In this document: piece by piece, positions 51,113 to 61,341 of the stretch
How the letters are laid out: each line of letters opens with the position of its first letter
How positions within the stretch are numbered: position 1 is the first letter of the stretch
Source of the DNA: Pseudomonadota bacterium
GTDB lineage: Bacteria; Pseudomonadota; Alphaproteobacteria; UBA1280; RI-95
Assembly (NCBI GenBank): GCA_016125375.1
Contig: WGLU01000002.1
Span: 186,001 to 250,000, forward strand
Direction of reading: 5' to 3'
DNA length: 64,000 nt
The notes under the pieces: generated by a model
The model's database searches: none
Seen by the model: the letters and a program-made list of their open reading frames with translations, nothing else
Told to the model about the DNA's origin: nothing
Position numbers and translations under genes: made by a program

Positions 51113-52906
51113 TCAGGCCTCCTCTTTCGCTTTTGCCAGATTATCCAGCGCCCGTACCAGACAGTCACGCCCCAATGGCGCAGCTGCCGAGCCACCACCG
51201 CCGCCGTGTTCGTAAATCACCGATACGGCAACACGTGGATTCTCTGCCGGAGCGAAGCCGACAAATAGGGCGTTCGTCCGCTCGTGCATAGGTACCTGTG
51301 TTAAGGGCACGTGTTTTTCCACCCGTTTGGACACAACCTGACTCGTCCCCGTTTTACCGGCAAGACGGTACGCTTTATTACGAATACCGTGCGCAGTACC
51401 GCGTGGTGTATTGACCACATCTTCCATCGCCCGGCGGATGGACCGCAGGAACCGCGGTTCGATGTTCATGGCAGGCTGCTCGGGTATTGTTTCACGCAGG
51501 TCGAAGTGGGGGTTTATCTCCTGCCCCGTTGCCAAACGGGCCGTCATCAAAGCCAGTTGCAACGGTGTGGTCAGCGTGTATCCCTGCCCGATGCCGACAA
51601 TCAGGTCTTCGCCCCTATGCCAGGGCTGGTTAAAGCGCTGGCGTTTCCATGCCGTGGTGGGAACCAGTCCCTTGTCTTCTGGCATCTCGACACCTGTGTA
51701 GTGGCCAAGGCCGAACATGTTGGCGTATTTGGCAATTGTATCTACGCCCAGCCGTTGGGCCATCTCGTAAAAGTAGATGTCACAGGACTGGACAAGCGCA
51801 TCATGCATATCCAGCGAGCCGTGCCCCGGTTTTTCCTTCCAGCAGTGGAAACGGCGGTCGCCGAAGTCGATGTGTCCGTTACAGACGATACGCTCCTTCT
51901 CGTGCCCTTTGCCTTCCTGCAAGGCAGCCAACGCCACCAGCATCTTGAAAGTACTGCCCGGCGCATAAAGACCCTGTAGGCTGCGATTCAACAAAGGTTT
52001 GCTGAGGCTTGTACGCAGCTCGTCCCACTCGCTCTGGCTCATACCTTCCACAAAGTGGTTGGCATCAAAGGCGGGGCGGTTCACACAGCACAGCACACCA
52101 CCTGTGCGCAGGTCCATGGCAACAACGGCGCCATTCCCCTCGCCCAGCTGTTCGTACATGTAGTTCTGCAAATCCATATCCAGCGTCAGGCGTATCTGCT
52201 CGCCCGATGTTTCCGGCTGGCGGGCAATCTCGCGCACCTCGCGGCCAAAGGCATTGACCTCAACCTGCGTGGTACCGGCGCGACCGCGCAGCTTTTCGTC
52301 GTAAACCTGTTCCAGTCCCTGACGGCCGATACGAAAATCCGGGTTCTTGAGCAGTGGATCCTTATCATCCAGATCCGGTGGCGGCGCACCGATGTACCCG
52401 ACAATATGGCCAGCCTGCATACCGTAGGGATAGTAGCGGTCCACACTCTCCTCAATATCCACGCCGGGCAAATCGGGCAGGTTGACCTGTATCTTTGCAA
52501 CCTCCTGATAATCAAGGCGCTTTTTGACGACAGCAGGCAGAAACTTTGGCTGCTTTCGGATTTTTTTCAGCAGTACGTCCTGCCAGTCTTCTTCCAAAGG
52601 GACAACACGGCCGATACGGTGCAACACATCTTCAATATCCGGGGCTTGCTCCGGGTACACAATCAGGCGGAAGGCTTTTTTGTTTTCTGCAACCGGCAGG
52701 CCATACCGGTCCACAATCTCTCCCCGGCGAGGCGTCAGCAAGCGCAGGCTGAAGCGGTTTTCATCAGACAGGCGGCGGTATTTATGGCCGGCGATGATCT
52801 GCAATACATAGAGTCGGCCAAGCAGGATTGAAAACGGCAAGCCCATAATTGCCAACAGTGCCACGCACCGGCGGCTGAAAACCTGTTGCTTGCGTGCGAC
52901 GTGCAT
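51113..52906 (-). CDS. mrdA: Penicillin-binding protein 2
   Basis: 597 residues. Elongasome transpeptidase. One N-terminal helix (CVALLAIMGLPFSILLGRLYVLQII), a PBP-dimer domain (DRYGLPVAENKKAFRL, VDRYYPYGMQAGHIVGYIG) and a transpeptidase domain with the three active-site motifs: STFK in LYAPGSTFKML, SCD in LVQSCDIYFYE and KTG in AGKTGTSQV. Between mreD and rodA in the rod-shape operon. Confidence 0.96.
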   Translation of the reverse strand: MHVARKQQVFSRRCVALLAIMGLPFSILLGRLYVLQIIAGHKYRRLSDENRFSLRLLTPRRGEIVDRYGLPVAENKKAFRLIVYPEQAPDIEDVLHRIGRVVPLEEDWQDVLLKKIRKQPKFLPAVVKKRLDYQEVAKIQVNLPDLPGVDIEESVDRYYPYGMQAGHIVGYIGAPPPDLDDKDPLLKNPDFRIGRQGLEQVYDEKLRGRAGTTQVEVNAFGREVREIARQPETSGEQIRLTLDMDLQNYMYEQLGEGNGAVVAMDLRTGGVLCCVNRPAFDANHFVEGMSQSEWDELRTSLSKPLLNRSLQGLYAPGSTFKMLVALAALQEGKGHEKERIVCNGHIDFGDRRFHCWKEKPGHGSLDMHDALVQSCDIYFYEMAQRLGVDTIAKYANMFGLGHYTGVEMPEDKGLVPTTAWKRQRFNQPWHRGEDLIVGIGQGYTLTTPLQLALMTARLATGQEINPHFDLRETIPEQPAMNIEPRFLRSIRRAMEDVVNTPRGTAHGIRNKAYRLAGKTGTSQVVSKRVEKHVPLTQVPMHERTNALFVGFAPAENPRVAVSVIYEHGGGGGSAAAPLGRDCLVRALDNLAKAKEEA

Positions 52907-52909
52907 GAC

Positions 52910-53428
52910 CTAGTGCCCTCCGCGCCGCAGGAAGCGGTATTGGAAACGGCCTGCAAGGGCGTATACCAGCGGAAATGACAAAACAGTACTTACGTAGCGG
53001 AGCATCGGCGCCATGCCAAACGGGTAGCCCAGAATCGACATCATAAACCACTCGATCAGCGCCCATAAGCCAAAGGCAAAGCCGAAGAAGAACCAAACAA
53101 GGTGAAACGCACGTCCATGCAGGAACTGTTGTTGACCTGCCGCCATCTGCCGCAACAAAATAAAACCCAGCGCATGGATACCAAGCGGCGTACCACTCAG
53201 AATATCCTGTAGCAGGCCAACCAACAGACAAACGGCATGAGGCACCAGGTCCGGTCGGTACAAGCCCCAGTAAAATATAAAGGCTCCGGCCAGCAAAGGC
53301 ATCCCCTGCTGCACCGCTGTCATATCAAAGGATATCTGGGTTAGCACCACCACCCCAACCAGAAGGGCAACAGGTAACGCCCCTCTTAGGCTGGGGCGGC
53401 GTGGGTCCTTGGGTTTGGCGATAATCAC
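52910..53428 (-). CDS. mreD: Rod shape-determining protein MreD
   Basis: 172 residues, about five membrane helices. The start is a GTG overlapping the mreC stop by four bases (GTGA). GLLQDILSGTPLGIHALGFILLRQ matches the conserved MreD segment (G-L-x-D-x-x-G-x-x-G). MreD bridges MreC to the membrane elongasome. Confidence 0.9.
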   Translation of the reverse strand: MIIAKPKDPRRPSLRGALPVALLVGVVVLTQISFDMTAVQQGMPLLAGAFIFYWGLYRPDLVPHAVCLLVGLLQDILSGTPLGIHALGFILLRQMAAGQQQFLHGRAFHLVWFFFGFAFGLWALIEWFMMSILGYPFGMAPMLRYVSTVLSFPLVYALAGRFQYRFLRRGGH

Positions 53429-54261
53429 TGTTTATCCTCGCCCGTTGCCTCTGTTCCCAGAATCCCGCTCACATCGCGTTTCTGGACAACTACAAGGTCG
53501 AGGTTGCTCAGGCTGTTATAGGTTCGCACCAGCGGGACCCGCGTAACGTCGTGCACTACACCAACGGGCAGACCGGGAGCAAAAATCCCGCCGGCACCGG
53601 AAGTGACTACATGGTGCCCGGCCACAAGTGCTGCATCCCCTTCAGTCAGAATCAGCTCAGGGTAACGGCTGTTGTTTCCGCGCATAATAGCCTGTTGGCC
53701 ACTCTCAAGAATTTTAACCGGAATACGGGCGTTCGGGTCGGAGAGCAAGAGCACACGCGAGGCCTCCTGTCCCGTAAAAAGTACCCTGCCAACCAGTCCG
53801 CGCGCACCCATCACAGCCTGCCCTTTGGCAACACCGTGCTTGCGGCCCGCACTAATGAGCACCGTACGTGCGTAAGGCGTATTCGCATCGGCCAGCACAC
53901 GGGCCGTAATCGGCGTTACGCTCTGGTCACTGACCATATTCAGGAGTTCTTTAAGGGTATCGTTTTCAACACGCAGGAACATCGCTTCTGCCCGCCATGC
54001 CCGCAACATCTGGTTTTCTTCCATAAGGTCACGGTTTTTACGGACAGTTGCAAAATGCTGGGCAATACCGTCACCGATACCTTTGGCAAAAGTTACAGGC
54101 GCGTTGAGGACCTTATAAACAGCGGCAAGGCGGTCAACCGTATAGGTATGAACACCTTCTGTAAAAGCAGGGAACCGGGTAGAGATGCCGACTAAAGACA
54201 AAGCCACCACCACAAATACCATGTAAACAATGGTACGGCGGCGGCGGCTTCGGCTACGCAT
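53425..54261 (-). CDS. mreC: Rod shape-determining protein MreC
   Basis: 278 residues: short basic start (MRSRSRRRRTI), one membrane helix (about 12-30), a coiled-coil (VRKNRDLMEENQMLRAWRAEAMFLRVENDTLKELLN) and a beta-barrel periplasmic domain (ARVLADANTPYARTVLISAGRKHGVAKGQAVMGARGLVGRV). Organises PBP2 in the periplasm. Lies between mreB and mreD. Confidence 0.93.
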   Translation of the reverse strand: MRSRSRRRRTIVYMVFVVVALSLVGISTRFPAFTEGVHTYTVDRLAAVYKVLNAPVTFAKGIGDGIAQHFATVRKNRDLMEENQMLRAWRAEAMFLRVENDTLKELLNMVSDQSVTPITARVLADANTPYARTVLISAGRKHGVAKGQAVMGARGLVGRVLFTGQEASRVLLLSDPNARIPVKILESGQQAIMRGNNSRYPELILTEGDAALVAGHHVVTSGAGGIFAPGLPVGVVHDVTRVPLVRTYNSLSNLDLVVVQKRDVSGILGTEATGEDKQ

Positions 54262-54279
54262 GGCTTACCCCACGCGCAC

Positions 54280-55377
<1,098 letters not shown>

Positions 55378-55435
55378 TTATACGGGCAAATTAAGGGTAT
55401 CAGCGCCCCACGGCAAAAGCAACTGCAAAGGCGGG

Positions 55436-56404
55436 CTAAGCCCTTGACGCCAGTCTCTCTTCCAGCCATCCGGCAGCTTCGGCAGCATCGGCGCTATCGA
55501 ACACATGGTCCGGATGATATGACCTTCTGAGCCACGTTGTCTGCCGTTTGGCGTAATTGCGCATATGCTGCAACACTTTCTCATGCGCCGCATCCAGCGA
55601 CATACGCCCTTCCAGAGCTTCAAAATAAACTGGGAATCCGATACTGGTCAGTGCCGGGAGCGTCGGCAGATAGCCACGGGCAAAAACAGCTTCTACCTCT
55701 GCCACCAACCCGTTGCTCAACATCGTATCAAAGCGGTCATGGATACGTTTGTACAGCACCTCGCGCGGCGGACAGAGTGCAAGTTTTATGAACCGTGCCG
55801 CAACCGGTTTCTCTACCGGCTTTTCCTGCCAGACAGATAACGGCACACCTGTTGTGCGCACCACCGCCAGACCACGGACAATCCGATGCGTATCACCCGG
55901 TGCAAGGCGGGCCGCCAGCACAGGGTCTGCCTGCTCGAGCTCGCCGTACAGGGCTGCCAGACCGACGGCATTCACCTCAGCCATCAACCCTTCCAGTGTT
56001 GCAGAATCAGTTGGAGGTATGGGGCTCAGGCCATCTGTCAGATACTTCAGATAAAACCCTGTTCCACCGACAAAAAATGGCACTTTATTCCGCGCCCAGA
56101 TATCGCGTGCCGCACGTACGGCCAGCCCCCCCCATGCCACAGCGCTCAAAGCCTGATCAGGCTCCAGAAAATCAAAGAGGTGATGAGGTGCCGCAGCAAA
56201 CTCGTGCGGCTCCGGCATGGCTGTAATAATGGGCATATGCCGATAGACCTGACGGCTATCGGCATTGATAATTTCGCCCCCGAACTGTTGGGCCAACGGT
56301 AGACTCAAACCCGTTTTACCGGAGGCCGTCGGCCCAAACAGCAGGACTGCTACAGGCAGTTGAGACAGTGACTTATCCTTTGTCTTTGCTGTCTTTATCG
56401 TCAT
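55436..56404 (-). CDS. miaA: tRNA dimethylallyltransferase MiaA
   Basis: 322 residues. Adds a dimethylallyl group to A37 of tRNAs reading UNN codons. P-loop GPTASGKT; INADSRQVYRHM; DFLEPDQALSA; VPFFVGGTGFYLKYLTDGL; and the C-terminal RNYAKRQTTWLRR motif. The ATG at 56404 is the only one in a plausible place and would overlap degP by 32 bases; its ribosome-binding site abuts it, so initiation may rely on coupling. Confidence 0.93.
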   Translation of the reverse strand: MTIKTAKTKDKSLSQLPVAVLLFGPTASGKTGLSLPLAQQFGGEIINADSRQVYRHMPIITAMPEPHEFAAAPHHLFDFLEPDQALSAVAWGGLAVRAARDIWARNKVPFFVGGTGFYLKYLTDGLSPIPPTDSATLEGLMAEVNAVGLAALYGELEQADPVLAARLAPGDTHRIVRGLAVVRTTGVPLSVWQEKPVEKPVAARFIKLALCPPREVLYKRIHDRFDTMLSNGLVAEVEAVFARGYLPTLPALTSIGFPVYFEALEGRMSLDAAHEKVLQHMRNYAKRQTTWLRRSYHPDHVFDSADAAEAAGWLEERLASRA

Positions 56405-57836
56405 CCTTGTCACCAGTGCGGCGCACAGCAACAAACAGGCTGTCGGTACCACGCTGGATGAGCAGCAGGACAGATTTGTCATCGCCTTTATCAACCAGAT
56501 TGGTCACGTCGGTAACGGTTTCCACCGCTTGACGGTTCACCTGCAGGATGATGTCGCCACGGCGGATACCCGCATTGGCGGCAGCACTGCGACCATTGAC
56601 GTAGCGTACCAGGACACCCTTGACGTCTGTGCCAACACCATATTGGGCACGGACGTTATCCGTCAGGTTCATCAGGTACATGCCCAAGACAGTGCGGTTC
56701 ATCTTCTTGGCCGGACCGGTTTTCTCTGACGTGGTACCGGAGTCTTCAACCAGCTCGGTAATCTGGGCGCTCATGGCAAGGCGTTTACCAGCACGAACGA
56801 TTTCCATTTTTACCCGCTTGTTGATCTCCGTCTGGGCGACCAGACGCGGCAGGTCAACCATTTTGGTAATGCCGTGGCCGTCATAGGATACAATCACGTC
56901 ACCCTCTTTCAGACCGGCCTTATCGGCAGGGCTGCCATCCACAACACCGGCAACCAGTGCCCCGTGCGCATCGGACAACTTCATGGCGTCTGCCAGCTCC
57001 GGCGTTACCGTCTGGATGCGTACACCCAGCCAGCCACGGATCGGGCGGCCATGTTCTTTAATCTGATCCACAATCAGTTTGACCGTGTTGGACGGAATGG
57101 CAAAGCCAATACCCTGACTGCCGCCACTGCGGCTCAGAATAGCGGTGTTAATGCCCACAACCTGCCCGTCAGTGTTAAAGAGCGGGCCGCCTGAGTTACC
57201 CGGGTTAATAGCCGCGTCCGTTTGCAGGAAGTGGTCATACGGACCCTGACCGATGTTACGGCCCAGAGCACTGATGATACCGGCACTCACACTGCCGCCC
57301 AGACCGAACGGGTTACCGATGGCAACTACCCAGTCGCCAACCCGGACGCTGTCAGAATCGCCCAACGGTGCATGGGGCAGATCCGCCCCGTCAACCTTGA
57401 TCAGGGCAATATCCGTTTTTGGATCGGAGCCTACCAACTCGGCTTTCAGCTCGCGTTCATCGGCAAGACGGACGGTAATATCGTCAGCCTGCATCACCAC
57501 GTGGTTGTTGGTGACGATGTAACCATCGGGCGAGATAATAACGCCGGAACCCAAAGATTTGGTCGGCATATGGCCGTGAGGACCGTTTTCCAGAAAATCA
57601 CGGAACATATCCTCGAACGGTGTGCCCTGGAAAGGGCTGGGCTGATCAGGGTCCGGTGTCGGGGCGGCATCGCCCTCGTCACCCGGATCCTCGTCACCGT
57701 TGGAGGTGCTGGAAATGTTAACAACTGCTGGCTGGTTTTTTTCGATAAGGTCGGCGAACGACTCCGGCATAGCGGTGGCGTTCAAGGCCCCGAAAACCCA
57801 ACTAACGACTACAAATGCTTGTACGAGCTTTTTCAT
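56373..57836 (-). CDS. DegP/HtrA (MucD-like) periplasmic serine protease
   Basis: 487 residues with a signal peptide (MKKLVQAFVVVSWVFGALNATA). Trypsin-like domain with catalytic triad: NNHVV (His), TDIALIKVD (Asp) and PGNSGGPLF (Ser). Two PDZ domains follow (about 280-365 and 385-475) with VDGSPADKAGLKEGDVIVSYDG and ANAGIRRGDIILQVN. Degrades or refolds damaged envelope proteins. The start overlaps the rseC-like stop by four bases. Confidence 0.93.
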   Translation of the reverse strand: MKKLVQAFVVVSWVFGALNATAMPESFADLIEKNQPAVVNISSTSNGDEDPGDEGDAAPTPDPDQPSPFQGTPFEDMFRDFLENGPHGHMPTKSLGSGVIISPDGYIVTNNHVVMQADDITVRLADERELKAELVGSDPKTDIALIKVDGADLPHAPLGDSDSVRVGDWVVAIGNPFGLGGSVSAGIISALGRNIGQGPYDHFLQTDAAINPGNSGGPLFNTDGQVVGINTAILSRSGGSQGIGFAIPSNTVKLIVDQIKEHGRPIRGWLGVRIQTVTPELADAMKLSDAHGALVAGVVDGSPADKAGLKEGDVIVSYDGHGITKMVDLPRLVAQTEINKRVKMEIVRAGKRLAMSAQITELVEDSGTTSEKTGPAKKMNRTVLGMYLMNLTDNVRAQYGVGTDVKGVLVRYVNGRSAAANAGIRRGDIILQVNRQAVETVTDVTNLVDKGDDKSVLLLIQRGTDSLFVAVRRTGDKDDDKDSKDKG

Positions 57837-58237
57837 CGCTCACACTCCTCTTTTACAGTCTCGATGGTGATATCGGTTTTTATTTTTCCAGCGGCTCTCA
57901 TGGCGGCAAGGCCACCCGCGGCACCCAGCAGGGCACATACAGGGGTGGGCAGCGCCAGCGCATGTGTCACAAGAACCACACTGACAAATACCAGTATCGG
58001 CAGCATAAACCCGTAAAACGCAAGACGCAACAGCCCAGATGGCTCCATGCTGCACATCACCGCCTGCCCGTCCGGCAAGTTATCGGCCTGTGGGGGAACT
58101 TGCGGCGCCCGGCCACTGGCGGGCGTCAGTTTACGGCAACAGTTCGGTCCCATCGGGCACCCGTCGCCAGAGGCATCGAAGGGCTGCAATATCTTGCAGC
58201 CCTTCTCTGTCCTGATTCTGGCAGACTGCCGGAGCAA
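57833..58237 (-). CDS. RseC/MucC-like membrane protein
   Basis: 134 residues, TTG start at 58237. An N-terminal Cys-rich part (GDGCPMGPNCCRKL) precedes DGQAVMCSMEPSGLLRLAFYGFMLPILVFVSVVLV and a second membrane segment ending in a Gly/Ala-rich helix (CALLGAAGGLAAMRAAG). That layout matches RseC/MucC, which acts in sigma-E envelope stress signalling or in keeping SoxR reduced. The placement just before a degP/mucD gene mirrors mucC-mucD of Pseudomonas. Resemblance is structural rather than strong. Confidence 0.6.
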   Translation of the reverse strand: MLRQSARIRTEKGCKILQPFDASGDGCPMGPNCCRKLTPASGRAPQVPPQADNLPDGQAVMCSMEPSGLLRLAFYGFMLPILVFVSVVLVTHALALPTPVCALLGAAGGLAAMRAAGKIKTDITIETVKEECER

Positions 58238-58238
58238 C

Positions 58239-59105
58239 CTACTCTGCCTTGACTTTGTTAAAGTGCTGCAAAAAGTCCACGTTAGGATCCAGCACCAGCA
58301 GGGTGTCCGGGTTTTTCAGGCTGTTCCGGTAGGCCTCAAGGCTCCGGGTAAAGCCATAGAAAGCAGGATCCTTCTGGTAGGCATCCGCATAGGCCTTGAT
58401 AGCCAAAGCATCCCCCTCACCGCGCATCTGTTCGCCTTTCTTGCGGGCCGTTGCCAGCAGAATGGTGACCTGACGATCGGCATCGGCGCGGATTTTATCC
58501 GACTCCTCGGTACCCTGAGCGCGAATCTCGCGCGCTTCCTTGTCACGCTCGGCACGCATACGGCGGAACACGGCGTCGGAGTTTGCTTTGGGCAGATCCG
58601 TCCGCTTGATGCGCACGTCCACAACATCAATCCCCAGCTTTGCCGTCTGCTCGCGCACACGTTTGAGGATGTTGGCCATTAGCGCCTCGCGGTCACCGGA
58701 AATGATGTCCTGCAGGTTGGACTGGGCCAGCACTTCCTTGTTCACCGAGTTGACGATACTTTCCAAGCGGGTCAGCGCACGGGCATAGGAGCCCACGCTC
58801 TGGTAGAACTCGGCCGCGTCAGCAATACGCCAACGGGTAAAGCTATCTACCACAAGGCGTTTTTTATCACGGGCGACAATTTCTTCCGCCTCGGAATCCG
58901 ATTCCAGAATCCGGCGTTCCAGTTTGAGCACCTGCTGATAAAACGGCACACGTACATACAGGCCCGGTTCGGCAATCTGGCGGTCAATCTTACCCAGACT
59001 CAGCACCAGCGCCTTTTCAGTTTCGTCCACCACAAACAGGCTCTGGCTGGCGGCAATACCGCCCAAGGCAACGACCAGCAGGGCAACAATTTTAACAGGA
59101 TTCAT
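58239..59105 (-). CDS. hflC: HflC, SPFH-domain modulator of FtsH
   Basis: 288 residues. One N-terminal membrane helix (IVALLVVALGGIAASQSLFVV), then an SPFH/prohibitin domain (EPGLYVRVPFYQQVLKLERRIL, KKRLVVDSFTRWRIAD) and a charged coiled-coil (RMRAERDKEAREIRAQGTEESDKIRADADRQ). With HflK it forms the cage that surrounds FtsH. Follows hflK by 14 bases. Confidence 0.94.
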   Translation of the reverse strand: MNPVKIVALLVVALGGIAASQSLFVVDETEKALVLSLGKIDRQIAEPGLYVRVPFYQQVLKLERRILESDSEAEEIVARDKKRLVVDSFTRWRIADAAEFYQSVGSYARALTRLESIVNSVNKEVLAQSNLQDIISGDREALMANILKRVREQTAKLGIDVVDVRIKRTDLPKANSDAVFRRMRAERDKEAREIRAQGTEESDKIRADADRQVTILLATARKKGEQMRGEGDALAIKAYADAYQKDPAFYGFTRSLEAYRNSLKNPDTLLVLDPNVDFLQHFNKVKAE

Positions 59106-59119
59106 TGTACTTCCCTCCC

Positions 59120-60316
59120 TTAGCGGCCTTTAACCGGTTGTTTTCTGTCTGTATCCAGTGGCAGGTACGGCAGGATGGATTTACCGCTGTCCTTGCCCAT
59201 AACCACGGTGCGGGCGCTGCCCAGCACTTCTTCCATGGTTTCCAGGTACATCCGCTCTGCAGTAACGTCCTTCGAGTTACGGTACTCGCTCAGCTGACTG
59301 GTAAAACGCGCCGCCTTACCCTGAGCTTCGGATACTTTGGCTTCACGATAGGCTTCTGCGGCCTGAATAATCTTGGCCACCTCACCACGGGCGCGGGGGA
59401 TGCGGTCGTTGGCATAGCCCTGTGCCTCGTTACGCATGGTTTCGGCATCTGCGCGCGCAGCCTGCACATCCCGGAAGGCGTCAATCACCTGCGTCGGCGG
59501 GTTCACCTGTTGCAGTTCCACACCATTAATCTGGATGCCCAGCTCATACAGGTCGGCAAGGCGTTGGATGTTCTTACGCACACTGACCTGAATGTCTTCA
59601 CGTTTTTCGGTCAGGACTTCGTCGATGGCACGTTTGCCAACCTCTTCACGCATGGCGGACTCGGCCAGACTGAACAGTGCCGACTGCGGGTTGGCCACGC
59701 GGAACAGGAACTGCTCGGGATCCTTAATTTGCCAGCGGACGGTAAAATCCAGATCCACAATATTCTCGTCACCCGTCAACATGAGCGACTCTTCCGGAAT
59801 ATCGCGAATTGCAGACTGGCTGCTGTTGTCATACCGGGCAAAGGGCGATGTGGCGCCCATACCGCGGAACCCTACCTGAATCATGTTTTCCTGTAACACA
59901 TTGGGCTTAAGTACTGCCTCCACAGGCCACGGCAGATGATAGTTGGGGCCCGGGCCCGTCATCCTGCTGAACTTGCCGAATGTTTTGACCACGCCGACTT
60001 CGGCCGGGGCAACCATGTAAAAGCCGCTGGCCAGCCATGCTGCGCCAATAACCAGGCCAATCAATCCCCAGGACTTGCCGCCCATGCCGTCACCGTCGCC
60101 AGGGCGTCCATAGCCACCGCCACCGCCGCCCATCATACGTCCGAGCTTGTCTTGCGCCTGACGGATAACATCGTCCATATCCGGCTGGTTTTTGTTACCG
60201 CCATTGCGGTTACCGCCGGACGAACCCCAGGGGCCCTTGCCGTTGCGGTTATCCCAAGAGAAAAGCATGCTCATCTGTTTCTTATCGCCTGTTTTTTTGT
60301 GTAAAACAGCCTCCAT
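59120..60316 (-). CDS. hflK: HflK, SPFH-domain modulator of FtsH
   Basis: 398 residues from 60316, which has GGAG at suitable spacing; a family-like start (MSMLFSWDNRNGKGPWG) lies at 60274 and is an alternative. Gly/Asn-rich N-terminus, one membrane helix (LIGLVIGAAWLASGFYMV), SPFH domain (VVKTFGKFSRMTGPGPNYHLPWPVEAV) and coiled-coil. First gene of hflK-hflC-rseC-degP-miaA. Confidence 0.93.
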   Translation of the reverse strand: MEAVLHKKTGDKKQMSMLFSWDNRNGKGPWGSSGGNRNGGNKNQPDMDDVIRQAQDKLGRMMGGGGGGYGRPGDGDGMGGKSWGLIGLVIGAAWLASGFYMVAPAEVGVVKTFGKFSRMTGPGPNYHLPWPVEAVLKPNVLQENMIQVGFRGMGATSPFARYDNSSQSAIRDIPEESLMLTGDENIVDLDFTVRWQIKDPEQFLFRVANPQSALFSLAESAMREEVGKRAIDEVLTEKREDIQVSVRKNIQRLADLYELGIQINGVELQQVNPPTQVIDAFRDVQAARADAETMRNEAQGYANDRIPRARGEVAKIIQAAEAYREAKVSEAQGKAARFTSQLSEYRNSKDVTAERMYLETMEEVLGSARTVVMGKDSGKSILPYLPLDTDRKQPVKGR

Positions 60317-60378
60317 TATGACGGCTCCAGCACAGCGGTCAACTCAAAGCGATATAAAGAAAATTGAATGTATCGTGG

Positions 60379-60407
60379 TTTGCATTCATGCCAGAAAAGG
60401 CGCATAG
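60379..60407 (+). promoter_or_regulatory. Candidate promoter of dps
   Basis: TTGCAT at 60379-60384, 17 bases, CATAGT at 60402-60407, 45 bases before the dps start. Confidence 0.5.
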
Positions 60408-60451
60408 TGTTGCCAACCAAATAAATGGTGTCAAAAACAGGAGATACCGCT

Positions 60452-60910
60452 ATGGCTACCATGAGCGCGAATGAAGCAAAAAACCTGGCAGGCGCCCTGT
60501 CGGTCATGCTTGCCGACAGCTACACCCTGCTGCTGCAAACCCAAAATGCCCACTGGAATGTGAAAGGCCCCAACTTTGGCAGCCTGCACACCCTGTTCGA
60601 GGGGCAGTACACCGCCCTGTTCGGCTCGGTTGACGAAATTGCCGAGCACATCCGTGCGCTGGGCGAACGTGCCCCTGGTTCGCTGGGCGAGTTTGCCAAA
60701 CTCAAAACCATTGACGATGCCGATATGGCCGGCATGGATGCTGCCGCCATGCTCAAGCACCTGATCAAACAGACCGACGGTACCCACACCACTTCTGCCA
60801 AGGTCTTGAAAATGGCACAGGATGCCGGTAACGAAACCGTCGCCGATCTGGCGATTGGTCACATGACCATGCTGGAGAAAAACAGCTGGATGCTGAAAAG
60901 CTCCCTGTAA
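60452..60910 (+). CDS. dps: Dps ferritin-like DNA-protecting protein
   Basis: 152 residues; start at 60452 because AGGAG lies 9 bases upstream (an ATG at 60425 has none). The dodecamer ferroxidase motif is intact: NAHWNVKGPNFGSLHTLFEGQY and DEIAEHIRALG, with His, Asp and Glu ligands shared between subunits. Oxidises Fe2+ with peroxide and shields DNA. Monocistronic. Confidence 0.92.
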   Translation: MATMSANEAKNLAGALSVMLADSYTLLLQTQNAHWNVKGPNFGSLHTLFEGQYTALFGSVDEIAEHIRALGERAPGSLGEFAKLKTIDDADMAGMDAAAMLKHLIKQTDGTHTTSAKVLKMAQDAGNETVADLAIGHMTMLEKNSWMLKSSL

Positions 60911-60921
60911 GTTTGCCGCAT

Positions 60922-60955
60922 AAAAAAAGCCGCCCATACGGGCGGCTTTTTATTT
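60922..60955. terminator. Bidirectional terminator between dps and crcB
   Basis: A 7-bp GC stem (GCCGCCC with GGGCGGC, loop ATAC) extended by A-T pairs has T-runs on both strands. Confidence 0.88.
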
Positions 60956-60963
60956 TGATTGCA

Positions 60964-61341
60964 CTACAGCCCCATGATGAGACGTGGCAGTTTCATCCCC
61001 AGCCACATCAAGGCCAGCGCGCCGATAACGGATATCAATACATACAACAGACCCAGCAGGCTCATCCCCCGCTCGCTCAGCAGAATCGCCTCCATGGCAA
61101 AGCTGGAGAATGTCGTAAAGCCACCCAGAACACCCACAACAACCAGCAGACGCACTGCCTCCGGCATTTGTTGTCCCTGCGCGCCAAAGCCGACTAGCAC
61201 GCCCAACACAAAGGCACCAATCAGGTTGGCGGACAGTACCCCCAACGGTACCGTTGTCACAGGCACCAAAGTACCCAGCAGATAGCGGCCCATTGCCCCA
61301 AGACCGCCGCCGGCAGCGACCAGAAGAAGATTCTTTATCAT
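60964..61341 (-). CDS. crcB: Fluoride ion channel CrcB/Fluc
   Basis: 125 residues, four membrane helices. GAMGRYLLGTL near the start, the conserved polar Asn in SANLIGAFVLG, and GGFTTFSSFAME with the Phe-box that lines the fluoride pore. Exports toxic fluoride as a dimer. Its ATG overlaps the stop of the upstream gene by four bases; I see no fluoride riboswitch. Confidence 0.93.
   Translation of the reverse strand: MIKNLLLVAAGGGLGAMGRYLLGTLVPVTTVPLGVLSANLIGAFVLGVLVGFGAQGQQMPEAVRLLVVVGVLGGFTTFSSFAMEAILLSERGMSLLGLLYVLISVIGALALMWLGMKLPRLIMGL

Noticed and set aside
56404..56494. Longer miaA frame starting at 56494
   Set aside because: The extra 30 residues lie inside the degP coding end and are not MiaA-like.
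60942..61341. Fluoride riboswitch linked to crcB
   Set aside because: crcB starts inside the stop of the gene upstream, leaving no leader, and the operon's leader shows no recognisable motif.
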